Source: a bacterium (GTDB lineage Bacteria > Bacteroidota > Bacteroidia > B-17B0 > Aurantibacillaceae). Taken from it: DNA of 64,000 nucleotides. The notes under the pieces are model-generated. The model made no database searches, had not been told where the DNA came from, and saw nothing but the letters and a program-made list of their open reading frames with translations. This document shows positions 9,033 through 18,513 of this stretch, in pieces. The stretch covers positions 351,517-415,516 of the forward strand of contig JAQSCW010000055.1 in the NCBI GenBank assembly GCA_029945625.1, written 5' to 3'. A program made the translations under genes and the position numbers. Numbering within the stretch: position 1 is the stretch's first letter; every line of letters starts with the position of its first letter.

Positions 9033-9746
9033 CTAGGCGATATTATGGTAAACGGCTTCAATGTCGTCGTCTTCTTCCATTTTTTCAATCATGGCCATTA
9101 CTTCTGCTTCATGGTCGGCACTGAGTTCTTTGGTGGTGGTGGGCGCATATACTTTGCTGGTCTCAATCACATTGATGTGCCGTTCTTCAAGGGCATGTTG
9201 CATTTTTCCGTAATCGCTGAACTGCGTTTGAATAATGTATTGTTTGTGGTCTTCATCAAAAGTTATATCCTCCAAACCGAAATCAATAAGTTCAAGTTCC
9301 AGCTCGTCTTTATTTAATGATCCGGCATCGATCTTAAATAAAACCACGTGATCGAACATAAAACTCACCGAACCGTTGGTGCTCAATGCTCCGTTTGCTC
9401 TGCTAAAATACATACGCACGCTGGCTACAGTGCGTGTAGGGTTATTGGTGGTGCATTCTACAAGAACCGGCACACCATGGGGCGCATAACCTTCATAAAT
9501 TACCTCATCGTAATTGGTCGAGTCTTTTTCAGTTGCTCTTTTAATGGCCGACTCCACATTTACCTTCGGCATGTTTACGGCCTTAGCATTTTGGATCACC
9601 ATTCTTAATCGCGGATTCGAATCAGGATTGGGCCCTCCCAATTTCACAGCCATTACAATCTCACGTCCTATTTTGGTAAACGCTTTGGCCATTTTAGCAT
9701 AGCGCTTGAACATCGTCGCTTTTCGAGTTTGAAAAATCCTTCCCAT
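9033..9746 (-). CDS. yebC: YebC/PmpR family protein
   Basis: A 237-residue member of the YebC/PmpR family (TACO1 in mitochondria). Known members act as transcription regulators or, in recent work, as factors that help ribosomes through difficult peptide stretches. The family start M-G-R-I-F-Q-x-R-K fixes the ATG at 9746. The frame runs open to 9842, but that extension is antisense-shifted remains of the neighbouring pseudogene. Typical blocks are seen: N-P-R-L-R near the N-terminus, Y-E-G-Y-A-P-H-G-V, and N-G-S-V-S-F-M-F. The acidic stretch E-E-D-D-D-I-E is near the end. A consensus -7 box on the minus strand lies 20 bases upstream at 9766-9773. It leads an operon with recJ. Confidence 0.93.
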   Translation of the reverse strand: MGRIFQTRKATMFKRYAKMAKAFTKIGREIVMAVKLGGPNPDSNPRLRMVIQNAKAVNMPKVNVESAIKRATEKDSTNYDEVIYEGYAPHGVPVLVECTTNNPTRTVASVRMYFSRANGALSTNGSVSFMFDHVVLFKIDAGSLNKDELELELIDFGLEDITFDEDHKQYIIQTQFSDYGKMQHALEERHINVIETSKVYAPTTTKELSADHEAEVMAMIEKMEEDDDIEAVYHNIA

Positions 9747-9756
9747 AATTAAATCT

Positions 9757-10161
9757 TTAAGTAGACAAAGATAATTTATTAATTGCTTTGTAAAAATTAA
9801 TATTGAACGGAACGGTATTAAGACTCGGATTGTAGATGGCAAGATGGGGATATCGTGCGTAATCTGAATTAATTGGATTGAGGACCCCCTGATTTAAGGT
9901 CCGGGTAGTACACGCGTTCGTACTACTATCGTCGCATAACTCTCCCTAATTACCACCGAAAGAGGCGACATTAGTATGATTTACAAAAACGATCCTATTC
10001 AAACTCTTATCAACAGCAACAGGATTGTTTCCGTTTCGGATCACCGTGAACATATTGGTAGCAGAACCATTAACAATGGTAAAAGCACATTGAGCAGTAA
10101 CCATCTGATGTAAACTTAAGCCAACAATCAGTAAAGCCATTTTGAAGTAGATCTTTTTCAT
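9757..10161 (-). pseudogene. Broken 5' fragment of a secreted protein gene, with in-frame TAG
   Basis: From the ATG at 10161 the minus strand encodes a signal peptide (M-K-K-I-Y-F-K ... T-A-Q) and then a domain with N-R-I-V-F-V-N-H and S-F-G-G-N. A TAG at 9946-9948 stops it after 71 residues. The same frame then continues without a shift for about 60 codons, with sensible protein-like sequence such as N-P-I-N-S-D-Y-A-R-Y-P-H-L and Y-N-P-S-L-N-T-V-P-F, before a TAA at 9757. The rest of what should be a much larger gene is absent; its place is taken by the yebC promoter and yebC. It looks like the head of a large Bacteroidota exported protein, likely a T9SS client, killed by a nonsense mutation and a 3' deletion. 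TAG is a normal stop elsewhere in this window, so recoding is unlikely. A genuine 71-residue secreted peptide cannot be excluded. Confidence 0.6.
9766..9773 (-). promoter_or_regulatory. -7 promoter box TATCTTTG for yebC-recJ
   Basis: On the minus strand the sequence reads TATCTTTG, an exact TAnnTTTG match, ending 20 bases before the yebC ATG. No strong -33 TTTG is seen at the usual distance. The box lies inside the decayed 3' part of the neighbouring pseudogene. Confidence 0.6.
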
Positions 10162-10434
10162 AATTAGCGTTTTAGATTTGACAAATTTTCGATAAACTAA
10201 AAACAGTATTTTTTGGCAATTGGACACTAGTTTTTCACTTATTAATCTGTAAAACAGGCCCTGAGGTCACAAATTTTGTTCTTAATTTCATCATTCATCC
10301 TGTGTTCATTTTCGTTAGACCGATACTGTGACCTAAAAATCATCAAGAATTTCAACTTCCTGCATAATTTTTTGTAACTGTTCATAAATTTCCCGGAGGT
10401 AATTTGATTTTTTTTTGTTTTACTTTGTTGCCCC

Positions 10435-12948
10435 ATGAGCTCCATTGAAATTAACTCCCAGTTTGAACAAGTACTACGCTTTGTTAACCAAACCAATCAA
10501 TCTCTTTTCCTCACCGGAAAAGCAGGAACCGGCAAAACCACCCTCCTTAAATATATTAGGGAAAAAACGTTTAAGCAGATCAGTATTGTAGCACCCACCG
10601 GTGTAGCAGCCATCAGTGCCGGGGGCTCCACCATTCATTCTTTTTTTCAGTTTCCATTTACTCCTTTCCTTTCGGTTTCAAAACCCGGAGGGGAACCCGA
10701 TCTGTCAAAAAACAATTTGCCCACCCTAAAATACAATTCACAGCGCCTTGCCATTTTTAGGAATCTGGAATTGCTCGTAATTGATGAAGTAAGTATGGTG
10801 CGGGCCGACCTTCTCGATCAAATCGATCAAACGCTCCGCATAACCCGGAAAAAGCACCAGCAAGCTTTTGGCGGTGTCCAAGTCATGCTCATCGGCGACA
10901 TGTATCAATTGCCACCCGTGGTGCAACAGGAAGAATGGCAACTCTTAAAGTCCATCTACCAAAGTCCGTATTTTTTTGAAAGTATGGTCATAAAAAATAA
11001 TCCGCCGGTGTACATTGAACTTGAAAAAATCTACCGTCAAAGTGATCAAACGTTTATCGAGCTGCTTAATAAAGTGAGGAACAATGCCCTCGACGCGGAG
11101 AGTCTCCACCAATTAAATGCACATTATAAGGCAACTATTTCCCAAAGCGATTATGAGAACAACATCACACTTACCACCCATAACAGAAAGGCCGATGAGA
11201 TCAATGCGCGGAATCTCCATGCGCTTCCCGGAAAAAAATACACGTTCAAATCTGAATTAGAGGGTACATTTTCAGAAAGAAATTTCCCGGCTGAAGAGGC
11301 TCTCACCTTAAAAAAGGGAACGCGAGTGATGTTTCTCAAAAATAATGTAGAGAAAAATTATTATAACGGAAAGATTGGCGTTGTGACCTATCTCGATCAA
11401 GAAAAAATCAAGGTAACCTGCGATGAAGATCGTTATGAAATTGAAGTGTCCAAAGAAACCTGGACAAACATCTCCTACAAAATTGACAAAAGTACAAAGC
11501 ACATAGAAGAAGAAGTCCTTGGCACCTTTCAACAATATCCTTTGCGGTTGGCCTGGGCCATTACCATTCATAAAAGTCAGGGACTCACATTTGAAAAACT
11601 AATCATTGATGCGGCAGAAGCATTTAGTGCGGGTCAAGTATACGTGGCCTTAAGCAGGTGTAGAAGTCTTTCGGGACTTACCCTCAGTTCAAAAATCAAC
11701 AGTCAGAGTTTACTGAACGACCGTTTAATTCTCAATTTTGCAGACACCAAACACAACCACGAACAAGTAACCACGATTTTTAGTGATGCTCAACGCGACT
11801 ATATTAAAACAGTTTTAATGAATTTATTCGACCTCAGCGAACAAGTGCAAAGCAGAAATGATCTCGCAGGAATTGCGCAGCTTTATAAATCTCGTCTCAA
11901 TTCTGCCGGGGGCGATTGGGTCACTTTGCTGGGTTCGAAGATTGATACCCTGAGTGATGTTTCCCGTAAATTTAAATCGCAATTAGAAGTGCTCATTCAA
12001 CAAACTCCGGGCATTGAAACAAACGCGAATCTTCAAACGCGAATCAAACAGGCCTCAGCTTATTTTTCGGAAGAATACAAGAAGTGTTTGGATGTACTTA
12101 AAAATTGCACATTGCTTACCGAAAGCAAAGAAGCGGCTACTGCGCTCAACGAAAACCTGCAGACATTGTTTGAATCCTTGTATGCAAAATATTATCTGGT
12201 TCAAATCTGCGAAAAGGGCTTTGTATTTCATGAGTTTGTTGACCACAAAATGAAGCTCGTGTATCCTGAAATTAGAATAAATACCTATGCCAGCGCCAAA
12301 AACGCAAAGGTATCAGCCGAGGTGCAGTACCCGGAACTATACAGAGCTCTGCTTTTAAAGCGCGACGAGATTTGCAACGATGAACAAAAGCCCATTTATT
12401 TGGTAGCAAATACTAAAACCCTCATCGAACTCACCAATTATTTACCTGAAACCGCCGAGCAGCTTCTGAATATATCAGGTTTTGGCGAAGCTAAAGTAGA
12501 GGCAGTTGGAGAATATTTTTTAAAGATTATTAGGGAATTCATGATCCAAAATGGGCTTGAAAGTGCCATGGATCAAAAGGCTTCCAAAAAGAAGAAAACT
12601 AAAAAGGAAAAAAAGGCAAACGATCCAATAACGCATGAGGATGGAAAGAAGGTAAGCACCAAAGAACAAACCTATGCGCTTTTTCGACAAGGACTAAAAC
12701 CGGAAGAGATAGCCAAACGACGGGGTTTTGCTCTGAGCACTATTCAAGGGCACTTGATTCCTTATATTACGAACGGGGATATTGGGGTGGATGACCTCGT
12801 GAGCAAGGAAAAACAAAAGTTAATTAATGATGCTCTTGTGGATTTTAACTACGAAGCGGGCATTAATCCGATTAAAAATAAGTTACCCGATTATATCACC
12901 TACTCCGAGATCAGGTACATGTTGGCAAACAGATTAAGAACAGAGTAG
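10435..12948 (+). CDS. PIF1/RecD-like helicase with HRDC and helix-turn-helix C-terminus
   Basis: An 837-residue superfamily 1 helicase. Walker A is L-T-G-K-A-G-T-G-K-T-T (near 26-36) and Walker B is V-I-D-E-V-S-M (D117, E118). The block A-P-T-G-V-A-A-I and the late motif A-I-T-I-H-K-S-Q-G-L-T-F are typical of the PIF1/RecD group, which unwinds DNA 5' to 3'. After the motor (about 1-430) come a linker, an HRDC-like region around 640-715 containing I-S-G-F-G-E-A-K, a lysine-rich hinge, and a helix-turn-helix domain near 755-830 (S-T-I-Q-G-H-L). Motor plus HRDC plus HTH is a layout I associate with Bacteroidota. The exact cellular task is unproven; DNA repair or replication restart is likely. 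The ATG at 10435 directly precedes conserved sequence. Confidence 0.88.
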   Translation: MSSIEINSQFEQVLRFVNQTNQSLFLTGKAGTGKTTLLKYIREKTFKQISIVAPTGVAAISAGGSTIHSFFQFPFTPFLSVSKPGGEPDLSKNNLPTLKYNSQRLAIFRNLELLVIDEVSMVRADLLDQIDQTLRITRKKHQQAFGGVQVMLIGDMYQLPPVVQQEEWQLLKSIYQSPYFFESMVIKNNPPVYIELEKIYRQSDQTFIELLNKVRNNALDAESLHQLNAHYKATISQSDYENNITLTTHNRKADEINARNLHALPGKKYTFKSELEGTFSERNFPAEEALTLKKGTRVMFLKNNVEKNYYNGKIGVVTYLDQEKIKVTCDEDRYEIEVSKETWTNISYKIDKSTKHIEEEVLGTFQQYPLRLAWAITIHKSQGLTFEKLIIDAAEAFSAGQVYVALSRCRSLSGLTLSSKINSQSLLNDRLILNFADTKHNHEQVTTIFSDAQRDYIKTVLMNLFDLSEQVQSRNDLAGIAQLYKSRLNSAGGDWVTLLGSKIDTLSDVSRKFKSQLEVLIQQTPGIETNANLQTRIKQASAYFSEEYKKCLDVLKNCTLLTESKEAATALNENLQTLFESLYAKYYLVQICEKGFVFHEFVDHKMKLVYPEIRINTYASAKNAKVSAEVQYPELYRALLLKRDEICNDEQKPIYLVANTKTLIELTNYLPETAEQLLNISGFGEAKVEAVGEYFLKIIREFMIQNGLESAMDQKASKKKKTKKEKKANDPITHEDGKKVSTKEQTYALFRQGLKPEEIAKRRGFALSTIQGHLIPYITNGDIGVDDLVSKEKQKLINDALVDFNYEAGINPIKNKLPDYITYSEIRYMLANRLRTE

Positions 12949-12999
12949 CTGCAGAATTCTGAAAGTGGTTGCGGATCAAAAAAATAGCATATTAGTTTG

Positions 13000-13007
13000 T
13001 ATCTTTG
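13000..13007 (+). promoter_or_regulatory. -7 promoter box TATCTTTG for the Nfu gene
   Basis: Exact TAnnTTTG match 25 bases before the ATG at 13033. I see no TTTG at a proper -33 distance. Confidence 0.6.
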
Positions 13008-13032
13008 AGGACATCAAAAAATAACGAAACAC

Positions 13033-13650
13033 ATGGACGAAATCCCCTATATCATTTATGCCGAAGAAACGCCCAATCCATCGAGCATCAAATTTGTTGC
13101 CAATAAATTATTGCTGGTAAGTGGCGCTTCAGCTGAATATAAAAATCCCTCTGAAACAACCGATGCACCCATGGCAAGGGCTTTGTTTCAATTCCCCTTT
13201 GTAAAGCGGATCTTTATTTCTTCTAATTATATCACCATCACCAAACAGGACGTGGTGGAGTGGGAAGAAATCAGAGACGAATTGCGGGTGTTTATCACCG
13301 GGCATTTGAATGCAGGCCACGCCATCATCACTAAATTACCCGAACAAGAGGTAGCGAAGGATTCCTCGTTTAAAGAAACGATTTCAATCAACACGCAACA
13401 CAGTGCGCCCCTAAACGATGTTGAGAATAAGATCATCGAAGTGCTCGAACAATATATTCGTCCCGCCGTTGAGCAAGACGGAGGTCTCATCACTTTCAAA
13501 GAATTAAAAGAAGGCGTTGTTACTGTGCAAATGCGAGGGAGTTGCAGTGGTTGCCCCAGTAGCACCATGACCTTAAAAGCCGGCATCGAAGCACTCCTAA
13601 AAAGACTGTTACCCGACGACGTAAAAGAAGTTGTGAGCGAGGCAATTTAA
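13033..13650 (+). CDS. Nfu-type iron-sulfur cluster carrier protein
   Basis: A 205-residue protein of Nfu_N plus NifU C-terminal (NifU-like) domains. The N-terminal domain (about 8-95) opens with E-E-T-P-N-P-S-S-I-K-F, the hallmark of Nfu_N. The C-terminal domain (about 130-200) carries the cluster-binding motif G-S-C-S-G-C-P-S-S with C171 and C174. Such proteins accept a [4Fe-4S] cluster from the assembly scaffold and pass it to client apoproteins in the cytoplasm. No Suf or Isc genes are adjacent in this window. The gene has its own promoter and is followed after 56 bases by the dCMP deaminase gene, with which it may share a transcript. Confidence 0.92.
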   Translation: MDEIPYIIYAEETPNPSSIKFVANKLLLVSGASAEYKNPSETTDAPMARALFQFPFVKRIFISSNYITITKQDVVEWEEIRDELRVFITGHLNAGHAIITKLPEQEVAKDSSFKETISINTQHSAPLNDVENKIIEVLEQYIRPAVEQDGGLITFKELKEGVVTVQMRGSCSGCPSSTMTLKAGIEALLKRLLPDDVKEVVSEAI

Positions 13651-13706
13651 GGGTCAAAGACACGAAAAACAGAATCATCGGCACTAATTTAATCAGCATT
13701 CAGGTA

Positions 13707-14165
13707 ATGATCAAAAAACCTTCGTTCGACGAAATATACATGGAGCTGGCTGAAAAGCTGGCGCTTCGCTCACACTGTGTAAAAGCTCAGGTAGGAGCTG
13801 TGCTCACAAAGGACACTAGGATTGTTTCACTTGGTTATAACGGACCACCGGCTGGTACTCATAACTGCGACCAGGAATGGCCCGAAGACGGATGTGCGCG
13901 CGACAGTAAGGGAAGTTGTTCACTTGCTTTGCATGCCGAGCAAAATGCAATCCTGTATGCCACTAAAAACAATGTGAGTATGAAAGACGCCACGTTATAT
14001 GTCACCCTTTCCCCCTGTATAGCTTGTGCCAGAGTGATCTTTACCATTGGCATCAAAAAAGTATTTTACAAAGACAGTTACGCTGATTACAAAGGCCTGA
14101 GCTCCGATGAAGGAGTGGACTTCTTAAGAAGATTTGGAGTAGAAGTTATTCGATACAAAAAATAA
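13707..14165 (+). CDS. dCMP deaminase family protein
   Basis: A 152-residue zinc-dependent cytidine/deoxycytidylate deaminase. The zinc and catalytic motif is H-A-E-Q-N-A-I with H76 and the proton-shuttling E78, followed by P-C-I-A-C with C104 and C107. The G-Y-N-G-P-P-A-G block and the N-terminal K-A-Q-V-G-A-V strand fit dCMP deaminases (ComEB type), which turn dCMP into dUMP for thymidylate synthesis. A further conserved tail Y-K-D-S-Y-A-D-Y-K-G is present. Length and motifs are normal. A small exported-protein gene follows after seven bases and is likely co-transcribed. Confidence 0.92.
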   Translation: MIKKPSFDEIYMELAEKLALRSHCVKAQVGAVLTKDTRIVSLGYNGPPAGTHNCDQEWPEDGCARDSKGSCSLALHAEQNAILYATKNNVSMKDATLYVTLSPCIACARVIFTIGIKKVFYKDSYADYKGLSSDEGVDFLRRFGVEVIRYKK

Positions 14166-14172
14166 TTACAGG

Positions 14173-14523
14173 GTGAAAGGAAAGGCCACACTCATTGCAT
14201 TCCTCTTATTATTTTTCTGCGCTGCGGCTCAGCGTGTGCCCGATTCCGGCCCCCGCCAATTATCCTTCAGTAAGGAACTCCGAATGAGGAAGCAACAACG
14301 TCGGGAGCACCGCGAAAAACGAAAACAAGAAAAAGCCGAACGGAAAGCAGTAAAAAAACACCATAAACGAATTCAAACAAAACAAGTGCGAAAGCGCATG
14401 AAATTGAGCAGGAATACTGCTTTTCGCAACAACGATAACCGAAAAGAATTTTTCGCCAAACGGTGGTTGAAAAAAAGAAGCAAACCCAAAAACAATTCGC
14501 CAAAAAAAACACCAGCCAATTAA
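14173..14523 (+). CDS. Small, very basic exported protein of unknown function
   Basis: Starts at GTG (14173), seven bases after the dCMP deaminase stop. The 116 residues have a hydrophobic signal segment with a likely cleavage after A-A-A-Q near residue 20. The mature part is dominated by Lys, Arg, Gln and Glu in runs such as R-K-Q-Q-R-R-E-H-R-E-K-R-K and ends with K-K-T-P-A-N. It is probably a long charged helix. I recognise no family. The gene is supported by the signal peptide, the tight spacing and the purine-rich coding pattern, but a spurious frame remains possible. Similar small Lys/Arg-rich exported proteins are common in Bacteroidota, without known function. Confidence 0.55.
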   Translation: MKGKATLIAFLLLFFCAAAQRVPDSGPRQLSFSKELRMRKQQRREHREKRKQEKAERKAVKKHHKRIQTKQVRKRMKLSRNTAFRNNDNRKEFFAKRWLKKRSKPKNNSPKKTPAN

Positions 14524-14760
14524 TCTCCATTTTGGCCCACTTATCAAGTTCATTTTGCCACATCAAAATATGTTAATTTTTGTTCAAAAAACAGGACTTA
14601 ATTTTAGGAAAGATTAAATTTTTGTTAATAAAATACCGAAGTTTAATCTATTGAGTACCATCCTTTTAGTTAAAAGCAAGTTTTTTTTTTTGCTATATAA
14701 GATAAGGGTTTCTAAATTTAACGCTTTGCATAGGAAGATATTAAGGTAATTTAACAGTAT

Positions 14761-17700
14761 ATGAAGAAAATTTATTTAGCAATTGTTTGGGTAGTTTTTA
14801 TGAGCTTTTCAGGTTTGGCACAATCTGATAACGGCGCAATAAAAGTTGTTTTGCAGGATAAAGCGACGAAGGAAGCGATACCCTTTGCGAACGTGGTTGC
14901 TTACAGGGACGGGGTTCAGGTGGGTGTTGCCACCACAAACATGGATGGAGAGGCATTTATTAAGCCGCTCTCCCCCGGAAAGTACACGGTTAAAGGGGTT
15001 TACGTGGGCTACCAAACCGTTGAGGTAAAAGATGTTCAAGTGGGGGAAGGAAAAACAGCGTATGTTACACTGGCCCTCTCAAACGGTGAAGGCGTGCGTC
15101 TCGATGAGGTGGTGGTGATGACTTATCAGGTGCCGTTGATCGACCCTGATACCAAATCGGGCCAAACAGTTACGCGGGAAGATTATCAGAATCTTGCAAC
15201 GAAAGATATTAATTCAGTTGCCGCAACCACAGCCGGTGTTTACCAGGCGGATGAGGGAAGGGCTCTTAACGTACGTGGTGGTCGGCCTGAAAATACCACC
15301 TATTTTGTGGATGGTGTAAAAGTTTTTGGAACACCTCGACTGCCGCAGCAGTCAATTGAACAATTAAATGTAATCACAGGTGGTGTTCCGGCAAGTTATG
15401 GTGACCTTTCATCAGGTGCCATCTCCATCTCCACGCGCGGGCCCCAGTCCAAATCTTTTGGTGGTATTGAATTAATTTCATCGCAGCTCACCGATAAATA
15501 TGGCTACAACTCACTGGGATTCAGTGTTGGCGGACCTCTCTACAAAAAACGCGATTCCACCCGCCGTACCGTGCTAGGCTATTTTATTTCGGGCCAAGGA
15601 AATTATGTGAAGGAACCGTCGCCTTCCTTTGTTCCCATTTATGTATTGAAAGACGAAAAACTCCAGGAAATTAAAGATAAACCCTTGTTACCTTCTCCTT
15701 CGGGATCGGGATTTATCAGATCCTCTGAATTTGTAACGAAGGCCGACATGAACACCCAGGCTGCCCGTCCTAATGCCGTGGCACGTCTGCTCTCGGTGAA
15801 CGGAAAATTGGACTATGCGCCCACTGTGAATACCAACATTACCTTGGGAGGCTTTTATGAGTATGGCGACAACATGAATGCCGGCGTAGGAAATCAGATT
15901 TTTAACTCAGTGAATAACTCCAAAACTTCTGCGCGTTCATGGCGCACAAGCCTCTCAATTACTCAAAAATTTGGCAATGCCACCACCGACAAAACAAAAA
16001 CTCAGTCCGTTCTAAAAAACTCATTTTTCAAATTTCTGGTGAGTTACGAAAATGTTTTAAATAAAACGGAAGATGCCCGACACAAAGACAATTACTTTAA
16101 TTACGGGTACATCGGAAAATTTGACAGAAAATTCCTCGATCAAAACTGGGCCTACAACTATGATTTTTCTCCAAATTTCGTACTCACCACTCCTACCGGT
16201 ACTCAGAGTATTAACTCCTATACTTACACCGGCCGTAGAGAATTACCATTGTCCTTTACGCCAAGCAATATCAATCCCGATGCGCCCATCTATACCAGTT
16301 ACCTGATCGCCAATTCTAACCCAAATTCCATTTATATGGGGTACCTCCAGGGTAATAACGGTCTGGTAAATGGCGATACACCTGAAAGTATATACAACCT
16401 CTTTAATAACTTTGGTGAATACCCAACTACTGCATTCAAACAAATCAGAGAACAGTTTAGAATTGCAACGAGCTTTAATACCGATATAAAAGACCATGCT
16501 TTATCAATTGGATTAGAGTTTGATCAACGCGTGAACAGTTATTACAATGTGAATGGTGCCGGACTATGGACCCGCATCAGACCCGGTACCGGAATTGTAG
16601 ATGCACACACACGTTCCCTCGACTTGTCTAACCCAATTCTCAACACTGAATTGTCCGGCCTTGTTCCCTACTATTATTTTAATTACGCGTACAACCAAAG
16701 TAAACAAACACAATTTTCAGAACAATTGCTCGACAAATTAGGATTGCCAAGGAATTATACGGGATACGTAAATACCGACGCTCTCGATCCCTCTATGTTG
16801 AGCATCCAAATGTTTAGCGCCGAAGACCTGCTTGGGCAGCAACGAAGCACCAATTTGGTAGATTACAGTGGTTTCACCCACGATGGTATTAGAGCGAATA
16901 AGAAAACCAGCATGTCTGATTTCCTAAACCAAAAAGATGAAAACGGCCGCAATTTATTTCCGAATGGTTCGTTCCGACCAATCTATTCTGCGGCATACAT
17001 CATGGATAAGTTCGACTTTAAGGATATTAAGTTCCTCGTTGGATTACGCGTAGATCGTTACGATGCCAATCAACAAGTGCTGAAAGATAAGTACTCACTT
17101 CATGAACTTGCCAAGGTGAGCGATCTGGGGTCTATGGAAAATCTTCCTGCAGGATTTGCAGATAATATCCCATCGAGTATTTCCAAAGATGCCGCAGTTT
17201 ACGTGGCACAAAACCCTACGGGAGGAAAATCCCCTGTGTCAATCACCGGTTTTAGAGAGGGAGACAAATGGTTTAATGCCGAAGGAATTGAGATCTCTGA
17301 CCCACAGCTAATTGTTGCCAGCGATAGCCGCCCCGTTCCACTTTTTAAAGATGTTTCGGACTATGACAAAAAACTTTCTGCCAGCGCATTCACCAATTAC
17401 CAGGCAGTGATTATCCCTCAACCTCGTTTAGGATTTTCGTTTCCAATATCCGACGTTGCCAACTTCTTCGCACACTACGACGTGTTGGTACAACGTCCTT
17501 CTGCCAATCAGTTGAGTCCTCTCGATTATTACTACCTTGATGCAGCCTCAAATGCCCCTACTATTACCAATCCAAATTTGAAACCACAACGTGTAGTGGA
17601 TTATGAATTGGGTTTCCAGCAAGTGTTGAATGAGCGCAAAAACGCTTCACTCACTATCACCTCCTTCTACAAGGAATTTCGCAACCAAATTAATCAACGT

Positions 17701-18492
17701 ATGGTTGTGGGAGCTTATCCTAAAAACTACATCATGTATGACAATATCGACTTTTCAACGGTAAAAGGATTGTCTGCATCTTTCGACTTTAGAAGAACCG
17801 GCGGCTCAAGGATCAATCTAAACTATACTCTTCAATTTGCCGAGGGCTCAGGTTCAAATATCAACTCCGGAGCTAACTTGGCCAGTTCGGGTCAACCAAA
17901 TCTTCGTGTATTGCAACCGCTCGATTTCGATCAGCGCCACAGCTTTGTGCTCACTTACGACTACCGTTTTGGAAGTAAAAAAGATTACAAAGGCCCAAGT
18001 TTCAAAACAAAGAAGGACAAAACAGTTCACATCTTCGAAGACATGGGATTCAACATGACCTTCTTACTGGGCTCGGGAACTCCTTATACCCGCTGGGCTT
18101 CAGCAACTCCAATTGGCGGTGGTGGCCGTTCAAGTATCGTAGGGCAGATCAATGGATCGTCTAAGCCTTGGAACTTCAGAACCAATTTGAGGATCGACAA
18201 GAACATTGCTTTGGAATGGGGCCGTGAAGATGGCGATAACAAAAAAACAGCTAATCTAAACGTGTACTTGCAAGTGCTAAACGTGTTCAATACCAGAAAC
18301 GTAATGAACGTATACAATTACACCGGTGTTCCTGACGATGACGGATACCTCACTTCCACCCAAGCAAAAACACAATTGGCAACAACAAATAGCGCGGCAG
18401 CGTATGCCGATCAGTATGCCATTCGTGTAAATGCCGGATCGAATTACAGTTTACCACGTCAGATTCGTATTGGCTTATTATTTGAATTTTAA
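14761..18492 (+). CDS. TonB-dependent receptor with CarboxypepD_reg-like domain
   Basis: A 1243-residue outer-membrane protein. Signal peptide about 1-21 (ending G-L-A-Q), a CarboxypepD_reg-like beta-sandwich at about 28-110 (I-P-F-A-N-V, then Y-T-V-K-G-V-Y-V-G-Y-Q), a plug domain from about 120 to 230 (L-N-V-R-G-G-R-P-E-N-T-T-Y-F-V-D-G) and a long 22-strand-type barrel closing with an aromatic residue, F-E-F. No SusD partner follows. Instead the next two genes encode a very large exported protein and a PorV/PorQ-like barrel, so the operon may build or serve a surface assembly rather than a glycan importer. The 237-base AT-rich upstream gap repeats T-T-A-A-T-T-T-T-T-G-like tracts but shows no exact -7 box. 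The receptor call is firm; the substrate is unknown. Confidence 0.92.
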   Translation: MKKIYLAIVWVVFMSFSGLAQSDNGAIKVVLQDKATKEAIPFANVVAYRDGVQVGVATTNMDGEAFIKPLSPGKYTVKGVYVGYQTVEVKDVQVGEGKTAYVTLALSNGEGVRLDEVVVMTYQVPLIDPDTKSGQTVTREDYQNLATKDINSVAATTAGVYQADEGRALNVRGGRPENTTYFVDGVKVFGTPRLPQQSIEQLNVITGGVPASYGDLSSGAISISTRGPQSKSFGGIELISSQLTDKYGYNSLGFSVGGPLYKKRDSTRRTVLGYFISGQGNYVKEPSPSFVPIYVLKDEKLQEIKDKPLLPSPSGSGFIRSSEFVTKADMNTQAARPNAVARLLSVNGKLDYAPTVNTNITLGGFYEYGDNMNAGVGNQIFNSVNNSKTSARSWRTSLSITQKFGNATTDKTKTQSVLKNSFFKFLVSYENVLNKTEDARHKDNYFNYGYIGKFDRKFLDQNWAYNYDFSPNFVLTTPTGTQSINSYTYTGRRELPLSFTPSNINPDAPIYTSYLIANSNPNSIYMGYLQGNNGLVNGDTPESIYNLFNNFGEYPTTAFKQIREQFRIATSFNTDIKDHALSIGLEFDQRVNSYYNVNGAGLWTRIRPGTGIVDAHTRSLDLSNPILNTELSGLVPYYYFNYAYNQSKQTQFSEQLLDKLGLPRNYTGYVNTDALDPSMLSIQMFSAEDLLGQQRSTNLVDYSGFTHDGIRANKKTSMSDFLNQKDENGRNLFPNGSFRPIYSAAYIMDKFDFKDIKFLVGLRVDRYDANQQVLKDKYSLHELAKVSDLGSMENLPAGFADNIPSSISKDAAVYVAQNPTGGKSPVSITGFREGDKWFNAEGIEISDPQLIVASDSRPVPLFKDVSDYDKKLSASAFTNYQAVIIPQPRLGFSFPISDVANFFAHYDVLVQRPSANQLSPLDYYYLDAASNAPTITNPNLKPQRVVDYELGFQQVLNERKNASLTITSFYKEFRNQINQRMVVGAYPKNYIMYDNIDFSTVKGLSASFDFRRTGGSRINLNYTLQFAEGSGSNINSGANLASSGQPNLRVLQPLDFDQRHSFVLTYDYRFGSKKDYKGPSFKTKKDKTVHIFEDMGFNMTFLLGSGTPYTRWASATPIGGGGRSSIVGQINGSSKPWNFRTNLRIDKNIALEWGREDGDNKKTANLNVYLQVLNVFNTRNVMNVYNYTGVPDDDGYLTSTQAKTQLATTNSAAAYADQYAIRVNAGSNYSLPRQIRIGLLFEF

Positions 18493-18513
18493 TAAATGAA
18501 GGGACTACATAAA

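Noticed and set aside
9946..9948. TAG recoding (read-through) instead of a nonsense mutation
   Set aside because: TAG ends several intact genes in this window, such as yebC and glyS, and the frame soon ends without a sorting domain.
14524..14760. Gap before the TonB receptor operon as a possible small RNA or riboswitch
   Set aside because: It is AT-rich with no clear hairpin, consensus promoter or known riboswitch motif.
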